A stretch of DNA of 11,702 nucleotides from Bacteroidales bacterium (GTDB lineage: Bacteria; Bacteroidota; Bacteroidia; Bacteroidales; UBA932), in NCBI GenBank assembly GCA_017471085.1, contig JAFUWW010000043.1, positions 1-11,702 of the forward strand, read 5' to 3'. The stretch's first letter is position 1; the number at the start of each line of letters is the position of its first letter. Below the pieces are notes generated by a model that searched no databases, was not told where the DNA came from, and saw only the letters and a program-made list of their open reading frames with translations. The translations under genes and the position numbers were made by a program. Shown one piece after another: positions 1-6,955 of the stretch.

Positions 1-210
1 CCCTCCCATTGTCTCCCGCGTCCCCGCTAGCAGCGGGAACTTGTATCCCACGGGCCCCTCCCCCTACCCTTGTGCGGGGGTGCACAAGCCCCCTGGAGGG
101 TATCCCTTCCTCCGGCACTTGTGACGCTAGCGGTCCACTGACTTGGCAGGGTAAGAGCAAAAATGGCCGTTTTGACTCTACCGGGCCACTCGAATGGACC
201 CCTATGAGCA
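1..210. other. Non-coding segment rich in stem-loops
   Basis: No credible gene is seen here; the one open frame crossing it (9-275, plus) gives a low-complexity Pro/Ser/Gly/Thr peptide unlike any family I know and runs through the terminator hairpin. The segment holds several inverted repeats in series: CCCGCT/AGCGGG (23-28/32-37), TTGTGC/GCACAA (70-75/82-87), CC-GGAGG/CCTCCGG with one bulge (92-99/109-115), and a long interrupted stem at 132-200. CCGCTAGC (24-31) can also pair at distance with GCTAGCGG (126-133). This density suggests a structured RNA or an extragenic repeat element, but the family is not recognised and the left side is cut by the window edge. Confidence 0.5.
132..200. repeat. 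Long interrupted inverted repeat (stem-loop)
   Basis: Five paired blocks nest in order: GGTCCA 132-137 with TGGACC 195-200; TGGC 144-147 with GCCA 185-188; GGTA 150-153 with TACC 179-182; GAG 155-157 with CTC 176-178; CAAAA 158-162 with TTTTG 170-174. That makes about 22 base pairs around a 7-base loop (163-169), with small internal loops and bulges. The collinear nesting over 69 bases is unlikely to be chance. It lies just beyond the rubrerythrin terminator. It could be a REP-like element, part of a small RNA, or a recombination end; the sequence does not decide. Confidence 0.55.
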
Positions 211-219
211 CCAGGAAAC

Positions 220-268
220 AAAAAAAGGGGCTGACCCAAGTCAATTTGACTTATTGTTCAGCCCCTTT
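220..268 (-). terminator. Intrinsic terminator after rubrerythrin (probably bidirectional)
   Basis: An 8-bp GC-rich stem GGGGCTGA/TCAGCCCC (227-234/258-265 on the plus strand) is extended by three A-T pairs and, read on the minus strand, is followed by seven T residues (226-220). It begins about 20 bases after the rubrerythrin stop codon, as expected for its Rho-independent terminator. The loop carries a second inverted repeat, AAGTCAA/TTGACTT (238-244/246-252). Read on the plus strand the stem is followed by TTTGTTTT, so it could also stop transcripts entering from the left. Confidence 0.9.
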
Positions 269-287
269 GTTTTAAGTTTTCACGCTT

Positions 288-842
288 TTACTTCTTGAAG
301 AAGCGGTTGTACAGGCCCAGGAAGCCGGCGCCGTGGCGGGCTTCATCCTTGGCCATTTCGTGGATGGTGTCGTGGATGGCATCGTAGCCGAGGGCCTTGG
401 CACGCTTGGCAATGGCCAGTTTGCCTTCGCAGGCGCCGGCCTCAGCCTCATAGCGCTTCTTGAGGTTGGTCTTGGTGTCCCAGACCACCTCGCCCAGCAG
501 TTCGGCGATGCGGGCGGCATGGTCTGCCTCTTCAAAGGCATAGCGCCTGAAGGCATCGGCCACCTCGGGATAGCCTTCGCGTTCTGCCTGACGGCTCATC
601 GCCAGATACATGCCCACTTCCGAGCATTCGCCCGTGAAGTGGTCCCTCAGGCCGGCAAGCACTTCGGGATCGCAGTCCTTGGCAACGCCGATCACATGCT
701 CGCAGGCCCACTGGGGCTTGCCTTCCTCGTCCTTCACCTCGGCGAACTTGTCGGCCTTGGCATGGCACACAGGGCATTCTGCGGGAGGGTTCTCCCCTTC
801 ATAGACATAACCGCAGACCAGACATCTGAATTTCTTTTTCAT
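288..842 (-). CDS. Rubrerythrin with N-terminal rubredoxin domain (reverse-type)
   Basis: This 184-residue protein is a diiron peroxidase of anaerobes that reduces hydrogen peroxide with electrons relayed through rubredoxin-type iron. An N-terminal rubredoxin-like domain has the Fe(Cys)4 pairs CLVC (C7, C10) and CPVC (C23, C26). The four-helix ferritin-like diiron domain follows, with E72 in GECSE, the ExxH pair E105/H108 in EEADH, and a second ExxH pair E167/H170 in DEARH. The rubredoxin module is N-terminal, whereas classical rubrerythrins carry it at the C-terminus; this is the 'reverse rubrerythrin' arrangement known from clostridia. The start is supported by AAAGGA on the minus strand (850-855) seven bases upstream and a promoter box at 898-905. 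It is monocistronic and followed by a strong terminator. Role in oxidative-stress defence in the cytoplasm is inferred from the family. Confidence 0.95.
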   Translation of the reverse strand: MKKKFRCLVCGYVYEGENPPAECPVCHAKADKFAEVKDEEGKPQWACEHVIGVAKDCDPEVLAGLRDHFTGECSEVGMYLAMSRQAEREGYPEVADAFRRYAFEEADHAARIAELLGEVVWDTKTNLKKRYEAEAGACEGKLAIAKRAKALGYDAIHDTIHEMAKDEARHGAGFLGLYNRFFKK

Positions 843-849
843 ACTTTTA

Positions 850-855
850 TCCTTT
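850..855 (-). promoter_or_regulatory. Shine-Dalgarno-like site of rubrerythrin
   Basis: AAAGGA on the minus strand lies seven bases before the ATG at 842-840. A purine-rich site this clear is uncommon in Bacteroidota, which often translate without one, and it fixes the start chosen for rubrerythrin. Confidence 0.55.
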
Positions 856-897
856 AATTGTTGTACTTTGGAATTTTTCTAATTAAACTTCCATTTA

Positions 898-905
898 CAA
901 ATATA
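898..905 (-). promoter_or_regulatory. Bacteroidota -7 promoter box for rubrerythrin
   Basis: Read on the minus strand the sequence is TATATTTG, a full match to the Bacteroidota primary sigma -7 consensus TAnnTTTG. It lies about 55 bases before the start codon, giving a leader of roughly 45-50 bases. A matching TTTG -33 element at the usual 19-21 base spacing is not evident, although a T-run lies upstream. Confidence 0.7.
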
Positions 906-928
906 ATCATTTATTCCAAAAAAATCAC

Positions 929-936
929 TACTTTAG
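929..936 (+). promoter_or_regulatory. Candidate weak -7 box for the AddB-like gene
   Basis: TACTTTAG matches five of the six fixed positions of TAnnTTTG and lies 22 bases before the ATG at 959. No clear -33 TTTG is present. It is offered only because this 116-base AT-rich gap must hold the promoter for the plus-strand gene and nothing better was seen. Confidence 0.3.
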
Positions 937-958
937 TAAACGAGTTTTATCCGAGCCC

Positions 959-3784
959 ATGACACCGTTCCTGAAACAAGCCGCAGAGCACTATTATAAC
1001 AGGGAAACACTGGAGAAGACCTGCTTCGTGTTTCCCAACCGACGTTCCATCGTCTTCTTCCGGAAATACCTGGCGGAGAGGGTCCGGCAGGAAGGCTGCC
1101 CGCTCTCCGTTCCTCCCATGTACACCATCAACGATTTCTTCTGCCTGGTGAACGGGGTGGAGGTGACCGACCGGGTACGCCTTCTCATGACCCTTTACGG
1201 GAGTTACAAAACGCTCTATCCCAACGCCGAGTCCCTGGACGAATTCATCTTCTGGGGCGACATGATCCTGGCCGATTTCAACGACGTGGACAAATATCTG
1301 GCAGACCCCAAGGTCTTGTTCCAGAATGTGGCCGACCTCAAGGCCATCCAGGACAATTATTCCTACCTCACGCCCGTCCAGCGGGAAGCCATCGACCATT
1401 TCCTGTCCCATTTCCGGGAAAGGAAAGAAGGCATCATGAAGGAGCGTTTCCTCCGCCTCTGGAACATCCTCTACCCGCTGTATGAAGATTTCAACGGACG
1501 GCTGGAAGAGTCGGGCATGACCTACGAGGGGAAGGTTTACCGGGACCTGGCGCGAAAACTGGAAGAAAGCCCCGTCCGGGACATCCTGGAACCCGTATTT
1601 CCGGGGACGGAGCAGTTCGTGTTCATCGGCCTCAACGCCCTGAACACCTGCGAGAAAAAGCTGCTGCAGAAAATGCGGGACGCCCGCCTGGCACAGTTCG
1701 TCTGGGACTTCGTGTCGGAAGAAATCAGGGATCCCAGGAACAAATCGTCCCTTTTCCTGGCCGATAACATCCAGGAGTTCCCTCCCGCATTCAAGCCGGA
1801 CCCGGAAGGACTGGCCAAGCCGGACATCCGGGTCATCAGCGTCCCGTCGGCGGTGGGGCAGGTAAAACTGGCACCCGCCATCCTTGCGGAGGCGGACGGC
1901 GACCCGGTGGAAACCGCCTTCGTGCTGCCGGACGAAACGCTCCTGCTTCCCCTGCTGAACTCCATCCCGCCGGAGCACGGCAGCATCAACGTAACCATGG
2001 GCTACCCGATGACGGGAAGCGCCGTCTACACCCTCCTCAACGCCGTCGGACAGATGCAGCTGCGGCTCCGCCTCCGTCCGGACGGATGGTACTTCTACCA
2101 CCGGAACGCACACACCGTACTGTCGGCCAGCCTGTTCCGGGAGGTGCTCACGCCGCAGGAGAAAGAGAAGATGAACCGGGTAAAAGCGGCCGGGAAGTAC
2201 TATATCCCGCTAGAGGACCTGAAGGGAGGGCCTTTCCTGGACCTGGTTTTCCGCCCCGTCATCCACGACCTCAAGGAAGCCTCGGCAGCGCAGAACCACG
2301 CTCTGGAAGCGTATCTGTCGGAGATTGTCGGGTACATCGGCCGGAGGCTGGGACCGGAGGGAGACCTCCTGCTGGAGCTGGACTTCGCCAAACGCTACCA
2401 TACCGTCCTGAACATGCTCTCCGACATCGACCTTCCGGTGCTGCCCGCCACGTATCTGAGAATCCTGGACGGCTTGCTGCAGGGCATTTCCGTCCCTTTC
2501 AGGGGCGAACCGCTCCAGGGACTTCAGATCATGGGCCCGCTGGAAACCCGCGCGCTGGATTTCCGGAACCTGGTCATCCTTAGCGCCAACGAAGGCACCT
2601 TCCCGCGGAGGAGTTACAATTCGTCGTTCATCCCGCCGGAACTACGGAAGGGATTCGGCCTGCCCACCTATGAATACCAGGACGCCGTCTGGGCATACTA
2701 TTTCTACCGCATGATCCAGCGGGCCGAGAAAGTCTGGCTCGTCTGCGACAACCGCACGGAAGGCCTCAAGAACGGCGAGGAAAGCCGGTATATCAAGCAG
2801 TTGGAATACCATTTCAAGCTGCCCGTAACCCGTCTGGAAGCCGCCGCACAGCTCAATCCGGTCGCCCCTCCCGGAGCCATTCCCAAGACGGAGGAGGATA
2901 TCCGCATCATCCGGGGGAAGGAACTGTCCGCCACGCTGCTTCAAAGTTATCTCCTGTGCCCGGCCAAGTTCTACTACCAGGCCGTGAAGGGCCTGAAAGC
3001 GGAGGATGAGGTGGCCGAATCGCTGGATGCCGGCATGATCGGCAACGTATTCCACCGGGTGATGCAGGATCTGTACACGCCTTTCATCGGCAAGACCCTC
3101 ACTGCGGGAGACATCGGCCGGATGCAGAAAGACGGGAAAGGACTCCGGCGGCGCATCCGCGAAGGGGTGATGAAAGAAATGAAGACAGTGGAAGTGAGCG
3201 GACGCAACCTGGTGCTGGAAGAAGTGCTGCTGGACTATGTCCAGGCCACGCTGGAGCACGACCGCACGCTGCTCGGAGAGGCCGGAGCGGAAGGGTTCCG
3301 CATCATCGGCCTGGAGAATGAGCGGCATGCCGCTTTCCATGGATTCCGCTTCAAGGGATTCGTGGACCGGATCGACAGTTACCTCCCCGGGGAAGTCCGT
3401 ATCTTGGATTACAAGACCGGAAAGGTAAAGGACGAGGAGATCGCCATCACGGACGAGAATGCCGGCGACGTGGCGGAAAAACTCTTCGGACCTCCCGGAA
3501 GCGACAAGCCCAAAATCGCCCTGCAGCTATTCCTGTACGACTATTTCGCCCATCAGGACCCTGCCCTCAGCGGCTATACGCTGGTGAACTCCATCTACAG
3601 CACGGCCCGGCTCTACACCGGACCGCTGAAAGACCAGACCGAAAGCCCGGAATTCTCGAAACTGATGAAGGAACATCTCGCCGCCTTGCTGGACCGCCTG
3701 GCCGATCCTGCCGTACCTTTTGACCGGACGGAAGACCTGAAGACCTGCGCCTGGTGCGATTTCAAGATGATCTGCGGAAGGTAG
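959..3784 (+). CDS. AddB-like PD-(D/E)XK nuclease with iron-sulfur staple
   Basis: This 941-residue protein resembles the nuclease-bearing subunit of AddAB (RexAB) complexes, which resect double-strand breaks for RecA loading. The N-terminus (about residues 20-40, FPNRRSIVFFRKYL) is typical of the Bacteroidota form; no Walker A motif is seen there, so the helicase-like part is probably inactive as in other AddB proteins. The C-terminal RecB-family nuclease has H699 (GNVFH), D803 (VDRID) and D817-Y818-K819 (DYKTG), then a conserved Q in ALQLFLYDYF. Four cysteines fit the AddB 4Fe-4S pattern: C667 (LLCPAKFYY) and C930, C933, C939 (CAWC-x5-C) at the extreme C-terminus. No AddA/UvrD-type helicase partner is adjacent: the upstream neighbour is divergent rubrerythrin and the downstream one converges. 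Its stop codon abuts that of the S4 gene. Confidence 0.88.
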   Translation: MTPFLKQAAEHYYNRETLEKTCFVFPNRRSIVFFRKYLAERVRQEGCPLSVPPMYTINDFFCLVNGVEVTDRVRLLMTLYGSYKTLYPNAESLDEFIFWGDMILADFNDVDKYLADPKVLFQNVADLKAIQDNYSYLTPVQREAIDHFLSHFRERKEGIMKERFLRLWNILYPLYEDFNGRLEESGMTYEGKVYRDLARKLEESPVRDILEPVFPGTEQFVFIGLNALNTCEKKLLQKMRDARLAQFVWDFVSEEIRDPRNKSSLFLADNIQEFPPAFKPDPEGLAKPDIRVISVPSAVGQVKLAPAILAEADGDPVETAFVLPDETLLLPLLNSIPPEHGSINVTMGYPMTGSAVYTLLNAVGQMQLRLRLRPDGWYFYHRNAHTVLSASLFREVLTPQEKEKMNRVKAAGKYYIPLEDLKGGPFLDLVFRPVIHDLKEASAAQNHALEAYLSEIVGYIGRRLGPEGDLLLELDFAKRYHTVLNMLSDIDLPVLPATYLRILDGLLQGISVPFRGEPLQGLQIMGPLETRALDFRNLVILSANEGTFPRRSYNSSFIPPELRKGFGLPTYEYQDAVWAYYFYRMIQRAEKVWLVCDNRTEGLKNGEESRYIKQLEYHFKLPVTRLEAAAQLNPVAPPGAIPKTEEDIRIIRGKELSATLLQSYLLCPAKFYYQAVKGLKAEDEVAESLDAGMIGNVFHRVMQDLYTPFIGKTLTAGDIGRMQKDGKGLRRRIREGVMKEMKTVEVSGRNLVLEEVLLDYVQATLEHDRTLLGEAGAEGFRIIGLENERHAAFHGFRFKGFVDRIDSYLPGEVRILDYKTGKVKDEEIAITDENAGDVAEKLFGPPGSDKPKIALQLFLYDYFAHQDPALSGYTLVNSIYSTARLYTGPLKDQTESPEFSKLMKEHLAALLDRLADPAVPFDRTEDLKTCAWCDFKMICGR

Positions 3785-4231
3785 CTACAGTGATTCCAGA
3801 TCTTCGTCGGAGAGGCCGAAGCGGGCGGCCACGTCGTCCGGGATGTCGCCGAAGTCGATGGCGTCCCAGGCCTGCTCTATCTCGCGGCGGTCTTTCTTGG
3901 TGGGACGGCCGGCACCGCGGTCGCGGGTCAGGAAAAAGGTCTCCACGGGGGCACGCAGCTTTTCCAGTTCGGAGGGCGATGTGAGATTCTCGGCATAATC
4001 GGGCACGAGTTTGGCGCCCACGCGATGTTCCAGGGGCTGTATCACCTTATAGGTAAATACGACGGCCCCCTTGCGTACCTGGATCACATCCCCCGGCTGT
4101 ACAGCCTTGGAAGGCTTGGCATTCACCGGGCCGATTTTCACTTTGCCGCCCTTGCAGGCGTCGGTGGCATCGGTGCGGGTCTTGAAGGCCCGGATCGCCC
4201 AGAGGTATTTGTCTATACGGGTCTCTGCCAT
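3785..4231 (-). CDS. S4-domain RNA-binding protein, Hsp15 (HslR)-like
   Basis: This 148-residue cytoplasmic protein begins with an S4 RNA-binding domain (about residues 4-55): RIDKYLWAIRAFKTRT, then GGKVKIGPVNAKPS and the PGDVIQVRKG turn, all characteristic of the Hsp15 family. In E. coli Hsp15 binds 50S subunits that carry a stalled nascent peptidyl-tRNA; the same function here is inferred. A basic, helix-prone tail (GRPTKKDRREIEQAW) followed by an acidic end completes it, again as in the family. It is the last gene of a four-gene minus-strand operon, five bases after the phosphomannose-isomerase-like gene. Its stop codon directly adjoins the stop of the convergent AddB-like gene and no terminator hairpin separates them. 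Confidence 0.88.
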   Translation of the reverse strand: MAETRIDKYLWAIRAFKTRTDATDACKGGKVKIGPVNAKPSKAVQPGDVIQVRKGAVVFTYKVIQPLEHRVGAKLVPDYAENLTSPSELEKLRAPVETFFLTRDRGAGRPTKKDRREIEQAWDAIDFGDIPDDVAARFGLSDEDLESL

Positions 4232-4236
4232 GGTGG

Positions 4237-5181
4237 TTATTCGTCTACGGGTTCGGAAACAAGATCGTCGCTCCGGCGGGGATCCAGCCGCACTTCCAGG
4301 AGCAGGGTATCGGCCTCGGTGGGGACGAGGAAGAAATCGGCCACTTCGGAGGGGACCAGCACCACTTCCCCGGGGTTCATCCGGTAGCTTCCGGCATCTT
4401 TTACCTGCACGGCGGCACTGCCTCTGGCACAGACATAGACGAGGAAAGAGTCTTCGCCGGAAGAATGGCTTTGGAGGGGTTCCCGAAGGCCGATGGCGTT
4501 GACAGTGAACTGCTCGGTCACGGCCAGCGTTCCCTCTTTCAGCGGTTTGGGACGAGGTGAAGCCTTGAACTCGATAAGGTCGAAGGCCTCCTCCAGATGG
4601 AGTTCGCGTCCGGAGCGGTCCCAGTCGTGCAGACGGAAGCTGAGCTCGGAAGCCTCTGCAATCTCCAGGAGGCGGACATCCTGCGCGGCATGCACCTGTC
4701 CCGGAAGCACCAGATAACTGTCACCAGGAACGGGCCTTACACTGTAAAGGAGATCCTCCACCGTTCCTTCTTCGCAGGAGCGGAAGAATTCTTCGGCCGA
4801 TACATCCCTGCGGAAGCCCAGGTACAGACGGGCATCCGGGCCGCAGGCCTCCACGTACCAGAGGGCTGTTTTTCCGAAGGCATCGTAGCGCTGCTCGGCG
4901 GTCTCGTCGTCCGGATTCACATGCAGGGCGCAGCGGCCCTTGATGTCCAGATGCTTGACGAGCACCGGGAATTGCGTGCCGTACCAGTCGAAGGAGGTCT
5001 CCCCCACTACGCGCTCCAGGTAGGTTTCCATGATGTCGCTGAGCGTATTGCCGCCCAGCCAGCCTTCCGAGGCCATGGAATCCACAAAGCCCAGGTCGGC
5101 CAGGCGGTATTCCGCCCTGCCCCAGGGAAATTCCTGCACGTCCGGGAGGAATTTCAGCGGCGTAAGTTTCTGATTCTCCAT
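4237..5181 (-). CDS. Class I phosphomannose isomerase-like protein with degenerate metal site
   Basis: This 314-residue protein has the cupin fold order of class I mannose-6-phosphate isomerases (ManA, interconverting mannose-6-P and fructose-6-P): an N-terminal FPWG, FPVLVKHLDIK (71-81), NPDD (89-92), GKTALWYV (103-110), LPGQVHA (159-165), and EIAEASELSFRLHDWDR (173-189), the counterpart of the usual EIQQxSDxTYRxYDWxR. The zinc ligands do not match: the canonical QVH becomes H87-V88-N89 and the Glu of GKTEMW becomes A106, leaving only H164 of the usual set. The active-site region arginines (R183, R189) remain. A C-terminal cupin-like half (about 215-305) is present. Start ATG is one base past the sppA stop, implying translational coupling. 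It may be a divergent isomerase or a non-catalytic sugar-phosphate binding homologue; I therefore give no symbol. Confidence 0.8.
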   Translation of the reverse strand: MENQKLTPLKFLPDVQEFPWGRAEYRLADLGFVDSMASEGWLGGNTLSDIMETYLERVVGETSFDWYGTQFPVLVKHLDIKGRCALHVNPDDETAEQRYDAFGKTALWYVEACGPDARLYLGFRRDVSAEEFFRSCEEGTVEDLLYSVRPVPGDSYLVLPGQVHAAQDVRLLEIAEASELSFRLHDWDRSGRELHLEEAFDLIEFKASPRPKPLKEGTLAVTEQFTVNAIGLREPLQSHSSGEDSFLVYVCARGSAAVQVKDAGSYRMNPGEVVLVPSEVADFFLVPTEADTLLLEVRLDPRRSDDLVSEPVDE

Positions 5182-5182
5182 A

Positions 5183-6946
5183 TCAACGGATGTCCAGGCA
5201 ATAAGGCATGCGGGCGTACATCGTCACGGGACGATCACCCTGCAGCGATTTCATGAGCGTCTTTGCAACCGCTTCAAACGGCGTTCCGGCGAGCACGGTA
5301 GGCTCTTCGTGCCCCTGTCCAAGCAGGGCGATGAGGGATTCCAGCGTGGTAGGTACACCCGGATAGGTCACCACCTTGTAGTCTTCGGCCGAGAACAGGC
5401 CGGCAAGGGAGGCGGCATACAGGACGGCGTCCTTCAGCGTGCCGGCCTCATCGGCCAGGCCGATTCCCAGCGCATCGCTGCCCGCCCATACGCGTCCCTG
5501 GGCGATTTCGTCCACGGCGGGGGTGTCCATCCCGCGGCTGGCAGCCACCAGGCCTACGAACCGGTCATAGATATCCTCCACGGTGGCCTGCATGTAGGCG
5601 GTCTCCTCGGGCGAGAACGGACGCATCAGCGACAGCATGTCACCGTGCTTGTTGGAAGTAACGCTCTCGATGCCCACGCCCAGTTTCCTGGAAACCTGGG
5701 AGAACTCGGGGATCATGGAGAAAACGCCGATGGAGCCCGTGAGGGAGGTCTTGTCGGTGAAAATCTTCTGGCAGCCGCTGGAGATCCAGTATCCGCCGGA
5801 GGCAGCATAGTCACCGTATGAGGCGACGAGCGGTTTTTCCTTCCCCAGCAGGTCCAGGGCGCTGCGGATCTTTTCCGCGGCGGTGACGCTGCCGCCCGGA
5901 GAATTTACGCGGAGCACCACGGCCTTGATGGATGCGTCTTTGCGGATGCGGTCCACCACCTGCACAAAACTGTCTGCGGCCAGGTTGGGGCCTTTCCCGT
6001 CGGTGATCTCACCATCGGCGAAGAGCACGGCCACGTTGGTGCGGCCGGGCAGATTGAGAACCTTGGCGGCGATATAGTCCGGCAGGCCCACCAGATGAAG
6101 GTCATCCTTCGACTGGACCTGGGCCAGGGTGCAGAGTTTGCCGATCAGGGTCTCCCGGTCCATCAGCTCGTCCACCAGGCCGTTCTCCAGAAAATCCTCC
6201 GGGAAAACGAGCTTGAGGCCGTCGATGAGCCCGTTGAAGGTCTCCACCGGCATTTCGCGGGCTTCCGCGATAGCATCGGCATAAGCCTTCCAGGACGAGT
6301 TGATCATGACCTGGTACTGTTCCCGGTTTTCCGGTGAGGAGCCGTTGCGGATGAACATCTCGCCGGCGCTCTTGTACTTGCCGTGGCGGATCAGCTGCAC
6401 GTTCACCCCCACCTTCGCGAGGATATCCTTCAGGAAGAACTGCTGGCTGGTGAGGCCCATCAGCGAATACGTTCCGCCATGATACGAGGTCATATAGATC
6501 TTGTCGGCCACGGTGGCCAGGTAATAGCCGCCGTTGTCAGGGTTCTCGGTATAGGCCACAACCGGCTTGCCGCTGCGGCGGAAACCGGCCAGGGCGGCCC
6601 GCAGTTCTTCCAGGTCCGCCATGCCCGCAGAGGGAGTGTCCGGACGGAGGAAGATGCACTTGATGGCAGGATCGGCCGCGGCGGCTTCAATGGCCTGGAC
6701 GGCATCCCACAGGCCTACCGACCCGGTCATGCTCATGGACATGAAGTCCGGGACATTCTCCTGGCTCTGCTCGGTGATGGCATAATCGGCCAGGGTGATA
6801 TCCAGCACCCCGTTTCGGGGAAGGACCGTCTTGCTGCCGGAAGCGGCGGCGCCGCCGATGAGCCCCATCAGGCAAAAGAAGCCGACGATCTGCAGGATGA
6901 GGATGCCGCAGATGACGGCCAGGACAGTTTTAAAGAAACTTTTCAT
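5183..6946 (-). CDS. Signal peptide peptidase SppA, 67K type
   Basis: This 587-residue inner-membrane serine protease degrades signal peptides left after secretion and possibly other membrane peptides. One N-terminal membrane helix (about residues 7-33) is followed by two tandem SppA domains (about 78-280 and 300-520), the long double-domain form like E. coli SppA. The Ser/Lys catalytic dyad is split between them as expected: K192 in GKYKSA of the first domain and S383 in YAASGG of the second, which also carries RVNSPGGSV (346-354). The C-terminal tail (about 545-587) predicts no clear domain. It lies nine bases after the C11 peptidase gene and one base before the phosphomannose-isomerase-like gene, so the four genes are probably one transcript. 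Confidence 0.95.
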   Translation of the reverse strand: MKSFFKTVLAVICGILILQIVGFFCLMGLIGGAAASGSKTVLPRNGVLDITLADYAITEQSQENVPDFMSMSMTGSVGLWDAVQAIEAAAADPAIKCIFLRPDTPSAGMADLEELRAALAGFRRSGKPVVAYTENPDNGGYYLATVADKIYMTSYHGGTYSLMGLTSQQFFLKDILAKVGVNVQLIRHGKYKSAGEMFIRNGSSPENREQYQVMINSSWKAYADAIAEAREMPVETFNGLIDGLKLVFPEDFLENGLVDELMDRETLIGKLCTLAQVQSKDDLHLVGLPDYIAAKVLNLPGRTNVAVLFADGEITDGKGPNLAADSFVQVVDRIRKDASIKAVVLRVNSPGGSVTAAEKIRSALDLLGKEKPLVASYGDYAASGGYWISSGCQKIFTDKTSLTGSIGVFSMIPEFSQVSRKLGVGIESVTSNKHGDMLSLMRPFSPEETAYMQATVEDIYDRFVGLVAASRGMDTPAVDEIAQGRVWAGSDALGIGLADEAGTLKDAVLYAASLAGLFSAEDYKVVTYPGVPTTLESLIALLGQGHEEPTVLAGTPFEAVAKTLMKSLQGDRPVTMYARMPYCLDIR

Positions 6947-6955
6947 ATTTGATTA

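Noticed and set aside
9..275. 88-residue plus-strand open frame at the left edge
   Set aside because: The peptide is low complexity, runs through strong hairpins and the terminator, has no ribosome site and matches no family.
333..857. 174-residue plus-strand frame opposite rubrerythrin
   Set aside because: It is antisense to a gene with complete catalytic residues; the open frame follows from high GC at third positions.
947..2113. 388-residue minus-strand frame opposite the AddB-like gene
   Set aside because: It is antisense to a well supported nuclease gene, with no recognisable domain and the same shadow composition.
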